From an uncultured Collinsella sp. (GTDB lineage: Bacteria > Actinomycetota > Coriobacteriia > Coriobacteriales > Coriobacteriaceae), in assembly GCA_902461085.1 (NCBI GenBank), contig CABPWH010000005.1, forward strand, positions 1-50,324: a stretch of DNA of 50,324 nucleotides. The letters run 5' to 3'. A program made the position numbers and the translations under genes. This document shows positions 16,144 to 24,157 of this stretch, piece by piece. The notes under the pieces are model-generated. The model did not search any database. It was not told where the DNA came from and was given only the letters and a program-made list of their open reading frames with translations. The stretch's first letter is position 1. Every line of letters starts with the position of its first letter.

Positions 16144-17232
16144 ATGGATTTGCTGATTGATATTTTGCTCGACGCTGGCAAGGACACGCTGTCGCTGGTG
16201 CCGTTTTTGTTGGTGACGTATCTGGCCCTCGAGACCCTGGAGCACGTTGCGGGCGACAGCGTTAACGGCGCCATCAAGCGCGCCGGTGCCGCGGGCCCCG
16301 TGGTTGGCTCGTTGCTGGGCATGGTGCCGCAGTGCGGCTTTTCGGCAATGGCGGCCACGCTGTATGCCGGTCGTGTCGTGACATTGGGTACGTTGGTGGC
16401 GGTGTTCCTTTCGACCTCCGATGAGATGCTGCCGCTGTTGCTCGCCGAGCAGGTGCCCGTGCAGACCATGGCGATGCTTCTGGCTTCGAAGGCGCTGATC
16501 GCGCTGGTCACGGGCTTTATCGTGGATGCCGCTATTCGCGGCCTGCGTCGTAACGCTCGCGCGCATGCGGCGATTCGCCGCACCGTGCTGGGAACCGCGG
16601 CCAACCCGGTCCACGTGAACTGCGCGCACGACGACCACACTGGCGGTGACATCATCGACGAGGTGGCCGAGGCGGGCGTGAGCGCCGACCACATCCACGA
16701 GTTGTGCGAGCGCGACCATTGCGGTTGTGATGAAGACGAGGACGAGCACGAACACGGACATGGCCACGATCACGGTCATGAGGGCGAATATGAACACCAT
16801 GATGGTCACGGTCACTCCCATTCCCACGAAGGGACGCCTGTCCTGTCGATTATCCGCAGCGCCATCTCCCACACCGTGCAGGTATCGGTATTCATTTTCC
16901 TGGTGACGCTGATTCTGGTTGCCGTGCTCGAGACGTTCGGCGAGTCCGCAATCGAGCAGTTCCTGCGCGGCAACGAGACGCTTGCGGTCCTGGGCTCGGC
17001 ACTCGTCGGCCTGATTCCCAACTGCTCGGCGAGCGTGGTCATTACGCAGCTGTACCTGGAGGGCGCGCTGCAGCTGGCACCGATGCTCGCCGGCACGCTC
17101 ATTTCCGCCGGCGTGGGCTACCTGGTGCTGTTCCGCACCAACCGCAGCGCTCGTGAAAACACCGTGTTCCTGGTCATGATGTACGTCATCGGTGCCGGTT
17201 GGGGCCTTATCCTATCCGCCTTCGGCCTCTAA
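16144..17232 (+). CDS. Putative 10-TM metal exporter / manganese transporter (ArsP_2-like)
   Basis: 362 aa in two membrane halves. Each half carries a matching motif: MVPQCGFSAMAATLY in the first and LIPNCSASVVITQLY in the second, the internal-repeat signature of the putative 10-TM heavy-metal exporter family (PF11449-like). A loop of about 100 residues between the halves has a dense His/Asp/Glu cluster at about residues 201-230 (EHGHGHDHGH, HHDGHGHSHSH), suited to binding Zn, Mn or Ni. The protein sits in the cytoplasmic membrane. Half-sites shared with the DtxR/MntR-like gene point to manganese or iron. The ATG follows GAAAGG. Confidence 0.85.
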   Translation: MDLLIDILLDAGKDTLSLVPFLLVTYLALETLEHVAGDSVNGAIKRAGAAGPVVGSLLGMVPQCGFSAMAATLYAGRVVTLGTLVAVFLSTSDEMLPLLLAEQVPVQTMAMLLASKALIALVTGFIVDAAIRGLRRNARAHAAIRRTVLGTAANPVHVNCAHDDHTGGDIIDEVAEAGVSADHIHELCERDHCGCDEDEDEHEHGHGHDHGHEGEYEHHDGHGHSHSHEGTPVLSIIRSAISHTVQVSVFIFLVTLILVAVLETFGESAIEQFLRGNETLAVLGSALVGLIPNCSASVVITQLYLEGALQLAPMLAGTLISAGVGYLVLFRTNRSARENTVFLVMMYVIGAGWGLILSAFGL

Positions 17233-17245
17233 GTGGGCCTAAAAT

Positions 17246-17322
17246 GGGCTTTAAATAGCCATACTCGGCGCCTGCGCAATGCGGCGACGCATGGCATTTT
17301 GAAGCCCGTTTTTTTGTTGAGC
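17246..17322 (+). terminator. Branched hairpin terminator after the metal exporter gene
   Basis: GGGCTT and AAGCCC enclose a second stem (AAATAGCCAT with ATGGCATTTT), and TTTTTTTG follows the outer arm. This is a plausible intrinsic terminator. Confidence 0.6.
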
Positions 17323-17357
17323 CATGGATTCCGAGCGCCCACACCGCCCAAAACAAA

Positions 17358-17394
17358 AAGGTAGATTTTTAGGCATGTCCCAAAAATCTACCTT
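17358..17394. repeat. Palindromic repeat with GGGACATGCC loop
   Basis: A perfect 13-bp stem (AAGGTAGATTTTT with AAAAATCTACCTT) closes a loop reading AGGCATGTCCC. Stem plus GTCCC loop is the same architecture as the other repeat families in this window. It ends 2 bp before the yaiI-like gene stop, where it can also terminate. Confidence 0.65.
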
Positions 17395-17396
17395 GG

Positions 17397-17879
17397 TTAG
17401 CGCAGCAGCTCGGTGAGATTGCGCTTAAAGCGTGCGCGGTCTTCTCTGGTGAAGGCTGCCGGACCGCGGGTGCGTCCGCCGGCGCGGCGTACCTTCTTTT
17501 CCTCGTGGCGAATAAACAGCTGCATGTCGATGATCGCCTTGTCGTAGACGCGCCCGCGCACACCGATTGCGGCGGCATCGCGCCCGAGCACCATGCTCGC
17601 CAAGCCAATGTCCTGCGTCACGACCACGTCGCCCGCCTGCAGGCGTTCGACAATGGCAAAGTCGGCGCTGTCGGCACCCACGCTCACATCGAGCGTCGTG
17701 ACCCAAAAGCCGCGTCGCGCGTGCTCGGCATCGCGCGGGTCGTCGCGGCGAATGTGCCGTTCCAGGTTTTGCGTGCTGTTGCCGGCGATAACAACGGCGA
17801 CGCCCGCTCGCCGCGCGCAGTCAATCGACTCGCGCGTGACCGGGCAGGCGTCGGCATCAATAAAGAGCGTTCGCGGCAT
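17397..17879 (-). CDS. YaiI/YqxD family protein (DUF188, UPF0178)
   Basis: 160 aa, the usual family length. The N-terminus TLFIDADACPV is the conserved acidic motif of this PIN-like family, followed by the GNSTQ strand, VSVGADSADFAI and GDVVVTQDIGLASMVL, which hold the further conserved Asp residues. The family is widespread and probably binds a metal like PIN nucleases, but its function is not established. The ATG directly follows the stop codon of the DUF308 gene (TAGATG), so translation is coupled. Confidence 0.9.
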   Translation of the reverse strand: MPRTLFIDADACPVTRESIDCARRAGVAVVIAGNSTQNLERHIRRDDPRDAEHARRGFWVTTLDVSVGADSADFAIVERLQAGDVVVTQDIGLASMVLGRDAAAIGVRGRVYDKAIIDMQLFIRHEEKKVRRAGGRTRGPAAFTREDRARFKRNLTELLR

Positions 17880-18482
17880 CTAGTGCACCAGTTTGCCAAA
17901 TTGAATAGCGCGAACAATCAGCGTTACGCCAAACACCAGCAGCGCGGCGCCGCTAAAGATAACGAGCATCTTGGCCGACCACAGCGGATAGATAAACACG
18001 AACATGCCGGCGATGATGGAGAGTGCGCCGCTCAGGATGGCGAGGGCGCGGTTGGACGAAAGCTCGGACTCCAGAATGGACATGACACCTTCGACAATCC
18101 AGCCAAAGCCGGCCACGATAACCACCATCGTGGTGAGCGTCGCGGTCGAGAAGGCCTGGTTGCGCAGGATTATGACGCCGCCCAAGATAATGAGTAGGTT
18201 GGAGATGATGCTCGTCACGCGCCAGCCGGTGGGCAGCAGCGGCTCAAAAATGGCAGTGAACAGCCTAATGGCAGCAGTGATTACAAAGTAAAAACCCAGG
18301 ACAGTCGTCAAAAAGACGAGGGACTTGGCGGGTGCAAAAAGCAGCGCGATACCAGCAATGAGCGCTAAGACGCCCGTGATGGCGTAGATCCAGCGTACGG
18401 CCTTGACGGCTTTGCCCGCCATGCTTTTCTCGTCAAATCCAAACTGGCTCGATTTTTGGTCATCGTTCTTAAAGATGCCCAT
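17880..18482 (-). CDS. DUF308/HdeD-family membrane protein
   Basis: 200 aa with about six hydrophobic segments in pairs, such as YAITGVLALIAGIALLFAP and ALAILSGALSIIAGMFVFIYP. This is the internal-repeat pattern of HdeD/DUF308 proteins. The first 25 residues are polar and cytosolic. HdeD in enteric bacteria is linked to acid tolerance, but that role should not be transferred here. A strong GGAAAGGAGA site precedes the ATG. It forms a two-gene unit with the yaiI-like gene. Confidence 0.85.
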   Translation of the reverse strand: MGIFKNDDQKSSQFGFDEKSMAGKAVKAVRWIYAITGVLALIAGIALLFAPAKSLVFLTTVLGFYFVITAAIRLFTAIFEPLLPTGWRVTSIISNLLIILGGVIILRNQAFSTATLTTMVVIVAGFGWIVEGVMSILESELSSNRALAILSGALSIIAGMFVFIYPLWSAKMLVIFSGAALLVFGVTLIVRAIQFGKLVH

Positions 18483-18717
18483 AATGTCTCCTTTCCGTGC
18501 GGCGTAAGCCTTGATCGTTACAACCAGTATCGCCTAAAGGCGCTGGCGTATGGGTCGGGGAGGGCGAAACGTAACCCAAAGGTCCCGAATTGTTCCCGTT
18601 GTTCCCCACGTCGCGATTTTCTATTCAACAGGTGTAGAACATTGCAGCCCTGTTCGTTATTGCCTACGTTTTAGGTTAGATTTTCCTAAGGACAATTGGC
18701 TTGTATTGGGGGTCCCT

Positions 18718-19389
18718 ATGAACGAAGCAGTTCCCGAGGCACCGTCGAGTGTCGAATCGATGGCAAAGCAAGGTTGCGAAAAGCTCGGCTTGAACGCGTT
18801 TGATGCGTTGGTTCGCCGCGCCCGTACGTGTCGTCGCTTTGACGAGTCCATGCGCGTGCCGCGTGAGTTTTTGTTCGAGCTGGCAGAGCTGGCTCACCTG
18901 ACTCCCTGTGGTGCCAATGCTCAGCGTCTGCGTTTTCATGTGGTGAGCGGTGCCGTGGATTGCGCGCGCGTATTTGATGAGCTTGCATGGGCCGGCGCGC
19001 TTAAGGATTGGCCGGGTCCTGCCGAGGGCGAGCGCCCGACCGGCTACATCGCGATTCTTGCTGAGCGCGCCGTTCCGGGCAAGCCCGCCGCTCCCATTAC
19101 CGAGGTCGACACGGGCATTGCCGCGCAGACGATGATGCTCGCCGCCCGCAGCGCCACGCCCGAGGTGGCAGCTTGCATGTTCAAGGCCTTTACGCCCCAC
19201 GCGATCGATGCCATGGGGCTCGATAACGACAAATATGAGCTCAAGCTGATCATGGCGTTTGGCGTTCCGGCCGAGACACAGGTGATCGATGCGATCGATT
19301 CCAACCCCGACGGCTCCATCAATTATTGGCGCGACGAGGCGCGGGTGCACCACGTACCCAAGCGTCCGCTTGCCGACGTGCTGCTGTAG
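18718..19389 (+). CDS. Nitroreductase family protein
   Basis: 223 aa. RRARTCRRFDESMRVPREFLFEL is the N-terminal FMN-binding segment of the family (Arg-Ser/Thr-x-Arg-x-Phe style), followed by THLTPCGANAQRLRF, which matches the SPSxxNxQPW flavin loop. DTGIAAQTMMLAA corresponds to the conserved dimer helix. Enzymes of this family are FMN-dependent oxidoreductases using NAD(P)H; the substrate is unknown here. The ATG lies behind GGGGGT. A TTAGGTTAG word about 40 bp upstream resembles half of a DtxR box. Confidence 0.85.
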   Translation: MNEAVPEAPSSVESMAKQGCEKLGLNAFDALVRRARTCRRFDESMRVPREFLFELAELAHLTPCGANAQRLRFHVVSGAVDCARVFDELAWAGALKDWPGPAEGERPTGYIAILAERAVPGKPAAPITEVDTGIAAQTMMLAARSATPEVAACMFKAFTPHAIDAMGLDNDKYELKLIMAFGVPAETQVIDAIDSNPDGSINYWRDEARVHHVPKRPLADVLL

Positions 19390-19422
19390 TTGTGCGTCGT
19401 TGCGGCGCAATCCGGCGGCAAA

Positions 19423-19457
19423 ATCACCACAAAGACTCCTGTCCCCTTTGTGGTGGT
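19423..19457. repeat. CCACCACAAAGG palindromic repeat (copy 1)
   Basis: CACCACAAAG and CTTTGTGGTG pair across ACTCCTGTCCC. This is the most divergent of seven copies. It sits between the nitroreductase stop and the first histidine phosphatase start, so the ribosome site of that gene lies just beyond the hairpin. Confidence 0.75.
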
Positions 19458-19472
19458 ACGAGGGGAGGGCAT

Positions 19473-20015
19473 GTGGCCGATCTGTATTTGGTGCGGCATG
19501 GGCAGACTGAGCTCAATGTGCAGAGCATTTTGCAGGGCTGGCACGATTCGCCGCTTACGGCGCGCGGGCGTCAGCAGGCGCTGGCGACGCGCGCGGCGTT
19601 TGAGGCGCACGGCGTGGCCTTTGATCATGTGTATTCCTCGCCGTTGGGCCGGGCGCGGCATACGGCCGAGCTTATCGTTGGCGAGGGCCGTTCCATTGAG
19701 CTGGTCGATGACCTGCGTGAGTGGCATTTTGGCTCGCTGGAGGGCACATCAAATCGCGAGATGCCGCCGCAGCCCTGGGGCGATTATCCGGTGGCCTTTG
19801 GTGGCGAGTCGGAAGTGCGGCTTCAGTCGCGCATGGTCGCGGCGCTGTCCCGCATCATGGCCAGGCCGCAGCACGACTGCGTGCTGGCGGTTTCCCACGG
19901 CTCAGCCTGCCAGGAGTTTCTTGAGTATGTGACTGGCGAAGGGGAGCTACCCGACAACGGTGCCGTGCTTCATTTTGGCTATTGCGACGGGGCGTTTTCG
20001 CTCTTGGGTTGGTAA
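19473..20015 (+). CDS. Histidine phosphatase family protein (copy 1)
   Basis: 180 aa, starting at GTG 19473 behind AGGGGAGGG. YLVRHGQTELN is the catalytic RHG motif, YSSPLGRARHTAEL the second Arg motif, and AVSHGSACQEF the second catalytic His. The order and length match phosphoglycerate-mutase-like (GpmB/CobC-like) phosphatases. The substrate is unknown. It is the first of two adjacent paralogues. Confidence 0.9.
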   Translation: MADLYLVRHGQTELNVQSILQGWHDSPLTARGRQQALATRAAFEAHGVAFDHVYSSPLGRARHTAELIVGEGRSIELVDDLREWHFGSLEGTSNREMPPQPWGDYPVAFGGESEVRLQSRMVAALSRIMARPQHDCVLAVSHGSACQEFLEYVTGEGELPDNGAVLHFGYCDGAFSLLGW

Positions 20016-20032
20016 CGAACGAAAGGACCCCT

Positions 20033-20668
20033 ATGAATAAAGATCTGTATCTGGTCCGTCATGGACAGACGATATTCAACCTTAAGCGTATCATTCAGGG
20101 GTGGAGTGACTCGCCGCTTACGCAGCTGGGCTGCGATCAGGCGGCGCGCGCCGGTATGTTTTTGCGCGCACGCGGCATTGAGCCCGATCATGCTTACACC
20201 TCCACACTTCATCGCACCGAGCAGACTATCGCCAACTTGTGGCCGGGCTTGGCGTACGAGCGCCTGGACGGCCTGCGCGAGTGGTTCTTTGGCGACTTTG
20301 AGGCCGAGCGCGTGATGCTTATGCCCGAGCGCCCGTGGCGCAATTTCTATCGTCAGTTTGGCGGCGAGGGCCAGATGCAGGTGCGCGACCGCATGGTGAC
20401 GACGCTGACCGAGCTTATGCAGCGTCCGGACCATACGTGCGTGCTTGCGGTAAGCCACGGATCGGCCATCAAGGAGTTCATGGATCACGTGAAGGGCGCG
20501 GCGGCAGACGAGCGCGACCGTGTGCCGGGCAACTGCTCGGTGCTGCACTTTGCGTTTGACGACGAATCCGACACGTTTGAGCTGATTGAGATTTTTACGC
20601 AGGAGGATTACGCACGCGAGCTGGGCCTTGAACCGCTTGTGGCTACTGCAGGTCCGCAGCGCGGATAA
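20033..20668 (+). CDS. Histidine phosphatase family protein (copy 2)
   Basis: 211 aa. YLVRHGQTIFN holds the phosphorylated His; TSTLHRTEQTI and AVSHGSAIKEF complete the active site. It lies 17 bp after copy 1 with its own GAAAGG site. The two share IxQGWxDSPLT and LREWxFG segments, so they arose by tandem duplication, then diverged at the C-terminus, where this copy has about 30 extra residues. A cytosolic phosphatase with unknown substrate. Confidence 0.9.
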   Translation: MNKDLYLVRHGQTIFNLKRIIQGWSDSPLTQLGCDQAARAGMFLRARGIEPDHAYTSTLHRTEQTIANLWPGLAYERLDGLREWFFGDFEAERVMLMPERPWRNFYRQFGGEGQMQVRDRMVTTLTELMQRPDHTCVLAVSHGSAIKEFMDHVKGAAADERDRVPGNCSVLHFAFDDESDTFELIEIFTQEDYARELGLEPLVATAGPQRG

Positions 20669-20715
20669 CGCGAGCGTGGCGGCTCGGGTCGCCGGCATAA
20701 CTTCTCGACGCAAAA

Positions 20716-20757
20716 GGGGCGGAGATGCATGTACCTGCTGCATCTCCGCCCCCTGTT
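20716..20757 (+). terminator. Intrinsic terminator after the histidine phosphatases
   Basis: A perfect 14-bp stem (20716-20729 with 20739-20752) with a 9-nt loop, followed by a TGTTTGTT stretch. It lies between convergent genes and may work in both directions. Confidence 0.75.
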
Positions 20758-20797
20758 TGTTGAGCTGCCGATTTTTGTGCTGCGCGGTCTGGTCTTG

Positions 20798-21487
20798 CTA
20801 GAACCGCGCGACTTGGTGCGTGAGCAGACCCGTCGGAACCTGCGGTGCGCCGCCGCTGACCTGCGCAGCGGGGAAGAGCACGGCAACGGTAAAGTTGAAC
20901 GGCTCCTTGCCGGTGTATGTTCCGGCGGAACGGGCCTCATCGGCCAGGAGCTGTGATGCCCCGACTAGTGCGCCAGCGTAGGCAGGGTCGTCGGCCAGTA
21001 CCGGCTCCGGCGCCTGGTCGAGCATGGCACGGATGGCGCCGACGGCGTCCTCGCGCTTGACCTCCCACACGCGGTGTGTAATGCCCGCAGGATCGGTGAC
21101 GGCGTAGAGCGAGGCGCCCTCTTTGGCGGCGCCCAGGATGATATCCATGACGGGCGAGGCCCTGTAGGCGAGCGACACGGGACGAGGCTGAACTTTGAGT
21201 TCAGCGATCGCGTGCGCAGCGGCGAGTGCGTCGACGCTCTCGGCAGCAGCCTCGTCGCTGCCCGTCAGCACGTTAACCGGGCAAATCGCCACGACACCCG
21301 TCACGCGTCCCGGCTCGTCCGAGCATTCGTACACGTAATACGCCGCACCTGGGTCCTTAAGCATCAGGCCATCGGCAATGGCTCCGCGCAGAGCATCGTT
21401 GCCGCTCAGGATGCTGCCCATTGCGGGTAGCGCCTCGAGCACGTGGTCCTGAGCCGGGCGGATGCAGGGAAACGGGAGTGCTTTCAT
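20798..21487 (-). CDS. Short DUF1015-like protein
   Basis: 229 aa, about half the usual DUF1015 length of roughly 400. The opening LPFPCIRPAQDHVLEALPA resembles the FRALRP start of that family. DPGAAYYVYECSDE and TGKEPFNFTVAVLFPAAQVS match its PxYxYxxxx and EPYNFFLAVLFPA segments. The conserved ADGHHR motif is replaced by LADDPAYAG and the C-terminal half is absent, so if it is a relative it has lost a key site. DUF1015 genes are commonly neighbours of serA/serC, as here, which supports the call. Function is not established. It lies 39 bp after the M20 gene. Confidence 0.6.
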   Translation of the reverse strand: MKALPFPCIRPAQDHVLEALPAMGSILSGNDALRGAIADGLMLKDPGAAYYVYECSDEPGRVTGVVAICPVNVLTGSDEAAAESVDALAAAHAIAELKVQPRPVSLAYRASPVMDIILGAAKEGASLYAVTDPAGITHRVWEVKREDAVGAIRAMLDQAPEPVLADDPAYAGALVGASQLLADEARSAGTYTGKEPFNFTVAVLFPAAQVSGGAPQVPTGLLTHQVARF

Positions 21488-21526
21488 GGGCGGTCCTAAC
21501 GCGCGAGTCGGTTTGTTCGCGGCTTA

Positions 21527-22747
21527 TTATGCCCCAACTTGGCCATCCGCGCCCCAGAGCGTGTTGTCGGCGAGCGCGATGAGCACGCTCTGGCAGCGAA
21601 CGATGTCGGCGTGGGGCACATATTCGTTGGGCTTGTGGGCGAGTGCGAGCGAGCCTGGGCCATAGCTCATGCAGCTACGGTTACCCGTCTTGCCGGCAAT
21701 GACGGCAGTGTCGGTGTAGCCGGTAAAGAAGCCGACGGTCGTGTCCGTGCCCGTTACATCGTCTGCTGCGCACTTGAGTGCAGCTAGAAGGGGAGAGACC
21801 GGATCGCGCTCGATAGCGGGGCGGTCGCCCGTCACGGCGTAGCTGCCGTGGCAACCGGGAACCGCGGCCTCGGCGGCGGCAATAGCATGCTCGACCATAT
21901 TGATTGCGGCGGCTGTATCGGTCGGCGGGGTCAAGCGCATGTCGACCCAGACCTTGGCGTGGTCGGGCACGACATAGGGGCGATAGCCGCCCTCGATTTG
22001 GCCAAACGTGATGGTCGATGGTCCCAGCTCATCATGTACGGGCAGAGCCGCGAACGCATGGCGCAGCGCACAGACGGCCTCGGCCATGGCGGCGACGGCG
22101 TCGGCGCCCTTCCAGGGCTGGCTCGCATGCGCTGTCACGCCAGCCATTTCAATCTCGAACCACGTACGCCCCTTGTGCGCCACCTGAATCTGTCCGTCGG
22201 TGGGCTCGGTATCCAGCACCCATTCGCGCGAGCCGACCCAGCCAGCATCGATCGCGGCCTCTGAGCCACGCATAAAATCTTCCTCGTCGACCGAGCAGAT
22301 GAGCGAAAAGCCGCGGCGGGGCAGCGCGCCATCCGCCAACACGTGCTCGAGCGTATGGACCAGTGCGGCAATGGCGCAGGCCAGGCCACCCTTCATGTCG
22401 CAGGCGCCACGGCCATAGAGTTTGTCGTTACGCACAACTGTCCCGAGCGGCGGAATGTCCGCGTCCCAGCCATCGCCCAGCGTAACGGTATCCATATGAC
22501 AGATATAGACGAGTCGCGGCTCGTCGCTTTGGCCTGGCACGGTGACCATAAGGTTGCGGCGCCCGGGGAGTACTTCGAGCTCTGCAATCTGCACGGCATC
22601 GAGTACCGGATGGCTCAGCTGTGCCAACCGTTCCTCAACCAACGCTTTGATATAGCGTTCAATCTCGCCCTCATACGCACCTGGGTCGGAACTGTCGATC
22701 CGCACGAGCCCTTGCGTAAGCCGCCAAGCAAAATCTGTATCAACCAT
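21527..22747 (-). CDS. M20 family metallopeptidase / deacylase (ArgE/DapE-like)
   Basis: 406 aa from ATG 22745-22747 behind GTGAGGTG; the 49-residue longer frame crosses the upstream palindrome and terminator. Metal-site motifs: YICHMDTVTLGDGW, YGRGACDMKGGLA, SVDEEDFMRG (catalytic Glu pair), and a C-terminal His region (ALAHKPNEYVPH). The insert AGVTAHASQPWKGADAV is the dimerisation lid with its conserved His. The closest families are ArgE/DapE and carboxypeptidase-G2-like enzymes, so an N-acyl amino acid or small peptide is the likely substrate. It forms a unit with the DUF1015-like gene. Confidence 0.87.
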   Translation of the reverse strand: MVDTDFAWRLTQGLVRIDSSDPGAYEGEIERYIKALVEERLAQLSHPVLDAVQIAELEVLPGRRNLMVTVPGQSDEPRLVYICHMDTVTLGDGWDADIPPLGTVVRNDKLYGRGACDMKGGLACAIAALVHTLEHVLADGALPRRGFSLICSVDEEDFMRGSEAAIDAGWVGSREWVLDTEPTDGQIQVAHKGRTWFEIEMAGVTAHASQPWKGADAVAAMAEAVCALRHAFAALPVHDELGPSTITFGQIEGGYRPYVVPDHAKVWVDMRLTPPTDTAAAINMVEHAIAAAEAAVPGCHGSYAVTGDRPAIERDPVSPLLAALKCAADDVTGTDTTVGFFTGYTDTAVIAGKTGNRSCMSYGPGSLALAHKPNEYVPHADIVRCQSVLIALADNTLWGADGQVGA

Positions 22748-22772
22748 AGGCACCTCACATATAGTTAGGTCA

Positions 22773-22789
22773 ACATACAAATTGTATGT
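22773..22789. promoter_or_regulatory. 17-bp palindrome upstream of the M20 gene
   Basis: ACATACAA-A-TTGTATGT is a perfect inverted repeat 26 bp before the M20 start codon. AT-rich symmetry directly before a transcription unit suggests an operator. No matching regulator gene is nearby. Confidence 0.45.
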
Positions 22790-22825
22790 CAAGAAGCGGC
22801 TCGGTGCATTTAATGGAGCGCTCAT

Positions 22826-22861
22826 AAAAACGGGGGCGCCTCTCGTGCGAAAGGCGCCCCC
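22826..22861 (-). terminator. Intrinsic terminator of serC-serA
   Basis: GGGGGCGCCT and AGGCGCCCCC (10-bp perfect stem) precede a T-tract on the minus strand. It lies 64 bp beyond the serA stop and separates serine biosynthesis from the M20 gene. Confidence 0.85.
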
Positions 22862-22924
22862 GCGGGCATTCAATGTCAGTGACGGGCAGGCCACATGGGG
22901 AACTGCCCGTCAGATCAGCCGACG

Positions 22925-24088
22925 CTACTTGATCACGCGCACGCGATACATCGAAGGAATCTGCTTGAGCGCCTCGATGGTGCTGCTGTCCAGGTGCTCG
23001 TCGGTGTCGAACATGGTGTAGGCGTTCTCTCCGGCGGATTCGTTGGTCATGCGCTGCACGTTGGCGTTGTCCTTGGCTAGGATGGCCGTGATCTGGCCGA
23101 TCATGTTGGGCACGTTGGCGTGCAGGCAGGCGATGCGGCTCGCGGCGCGCGCCTTGCCCATGCTGCAAGCGGGGTAGTTGACGCTGTGCGCGATGTTGCC
23201 GTTCTCCAGGTAATCCTTGAGCTCGCTGATGGCCATATCGGCGCAGTTGGCCTCGGCCTCGCCAGTGCCGGCGCCCGAGTGCGTGGTGATAAACGTGTTG
23301 GGCATCTTGACGGTCTTGGGCGTGGCAAAGTCGCAGCTAAACCAGCTCAGCTTGCCCTCGCGCAGGGCAGCGTCGACGGCGTCCTCGTCAATGATGGTTT
23401 CGCGTGCGTAGTTGATGAGCACGGCGTCGGGTGCCAGCAGGTTAATCTGCTCGGTGCTGATCATGCCGATGGTGTCGGCCTTGCTGGGCACGTGTACGGT
23501 GAGGTAGTCGCAGCCGCGGCAGAGATCCTCGAGCGTGCCCACGCGCTGCACCTCGCGGCTCAGCACCCACGCGTGCTCGACGGAAATGAACGGATCGTAG
23601 CCGTAGACGTCCATGCCCAGGTCGACGCAGGCGTTAGCAACCTTGGAGCCCACGTTGCCCAGACCGATGACGCCGATGCGCTTACCCCTGAGCTCGCGGC
23701 CCACAAAGGCCTTCTTGGCCTTCTCGGCATCGACCTGGATCTCGGGGTCGTCGGCGTTGTCTCGCACCCAGTTCATCGACTGCACCACGCCGCGGCTCGA
23801 GAGCACTAGCATGCCCAGGACGAGCTCCTTGACGGCGTTGCTGTTGGCGCCGGGGGAGTTAAAGACGACGACGCCCTTCTTGGCGTACTCCTCAACGGGG
23901 ATGTTGTTGACGCCTGCGCCGCAGCGGGCGATGGCGCGGATGCCCTCGGGCAGCTCGTAGCCGTGCAGGTCGGTAGAGCGCATCAGGATGGCGTCGGCCT
24001 CCTCGGCGGTGCCCACAAACTCGTAGCCCTCGCCAAACTCGACCTTGCCGTCTTTGGTAATGTCGTCGATGGTTTTAATTTTGCGCAT
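22925..24088 (-). CDS. serA: D-3-phosphoglycerate dehydrogenase
   Basis: 387 aa. The NAD-binding motif GVIGLGNVGSKVA is followed by the catalytic Arg (INYARETIIDE), the Glu further on, and the His in THSGAGTGEAE. A C-terminal segment of about 75 residues (ARAASRIACLHANVPNMIGQITAIL) is an ACT domain, the serine-sensing part of many enzymes of this type. It catalyses the first step of serine biosynthesis, 3-phosphoglycerate to 3-phosphohydroxypyruvate. The order serC-serA with a 69-bp gap makes an operon. AAGGAG precedes the ATG. Confidence 0.95.
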   Translation of the reverse strand: MRKIKTIDDITKDGKVEFGEGYEFVGTAEEADAILMRSTDLHGYELPEGIRAIARCGAGVNNIPVEEYAKKGVVVFNSPGANSNAVKELVLGMLVLSSRGVVQSMNWVRDNADDPEIQVDAEKAKKAFVGRELRGKRIGVIGLGNVGSKVANACVDLGMDVYGYDPFISVEHAWVLSREVQRVGTLEDLCRGCDYLTVHVPSKADTIGMISTEQINLLAPDAVLINYARETIIDEDAVDAALREGKLSWFSCDFATPKTVKMPNTFITTHSGAGTGEAEANCADMAISELKDYLENGNIAHSVNYPACSMGKARAASRIACLHANVPNMIGQITAILAKDNANVQRMTNESAGENAYTMFDTDEHLDSSTIEALKQIPSMYRVRVIK

Positions 24089-24157
24089 GAAAAACTCCTT
24101 AGCAGGTTTGTCTAAAACAAGTGGTTTGAAGTGGCTGGTCGGCCCGCGCGTTGCGGG

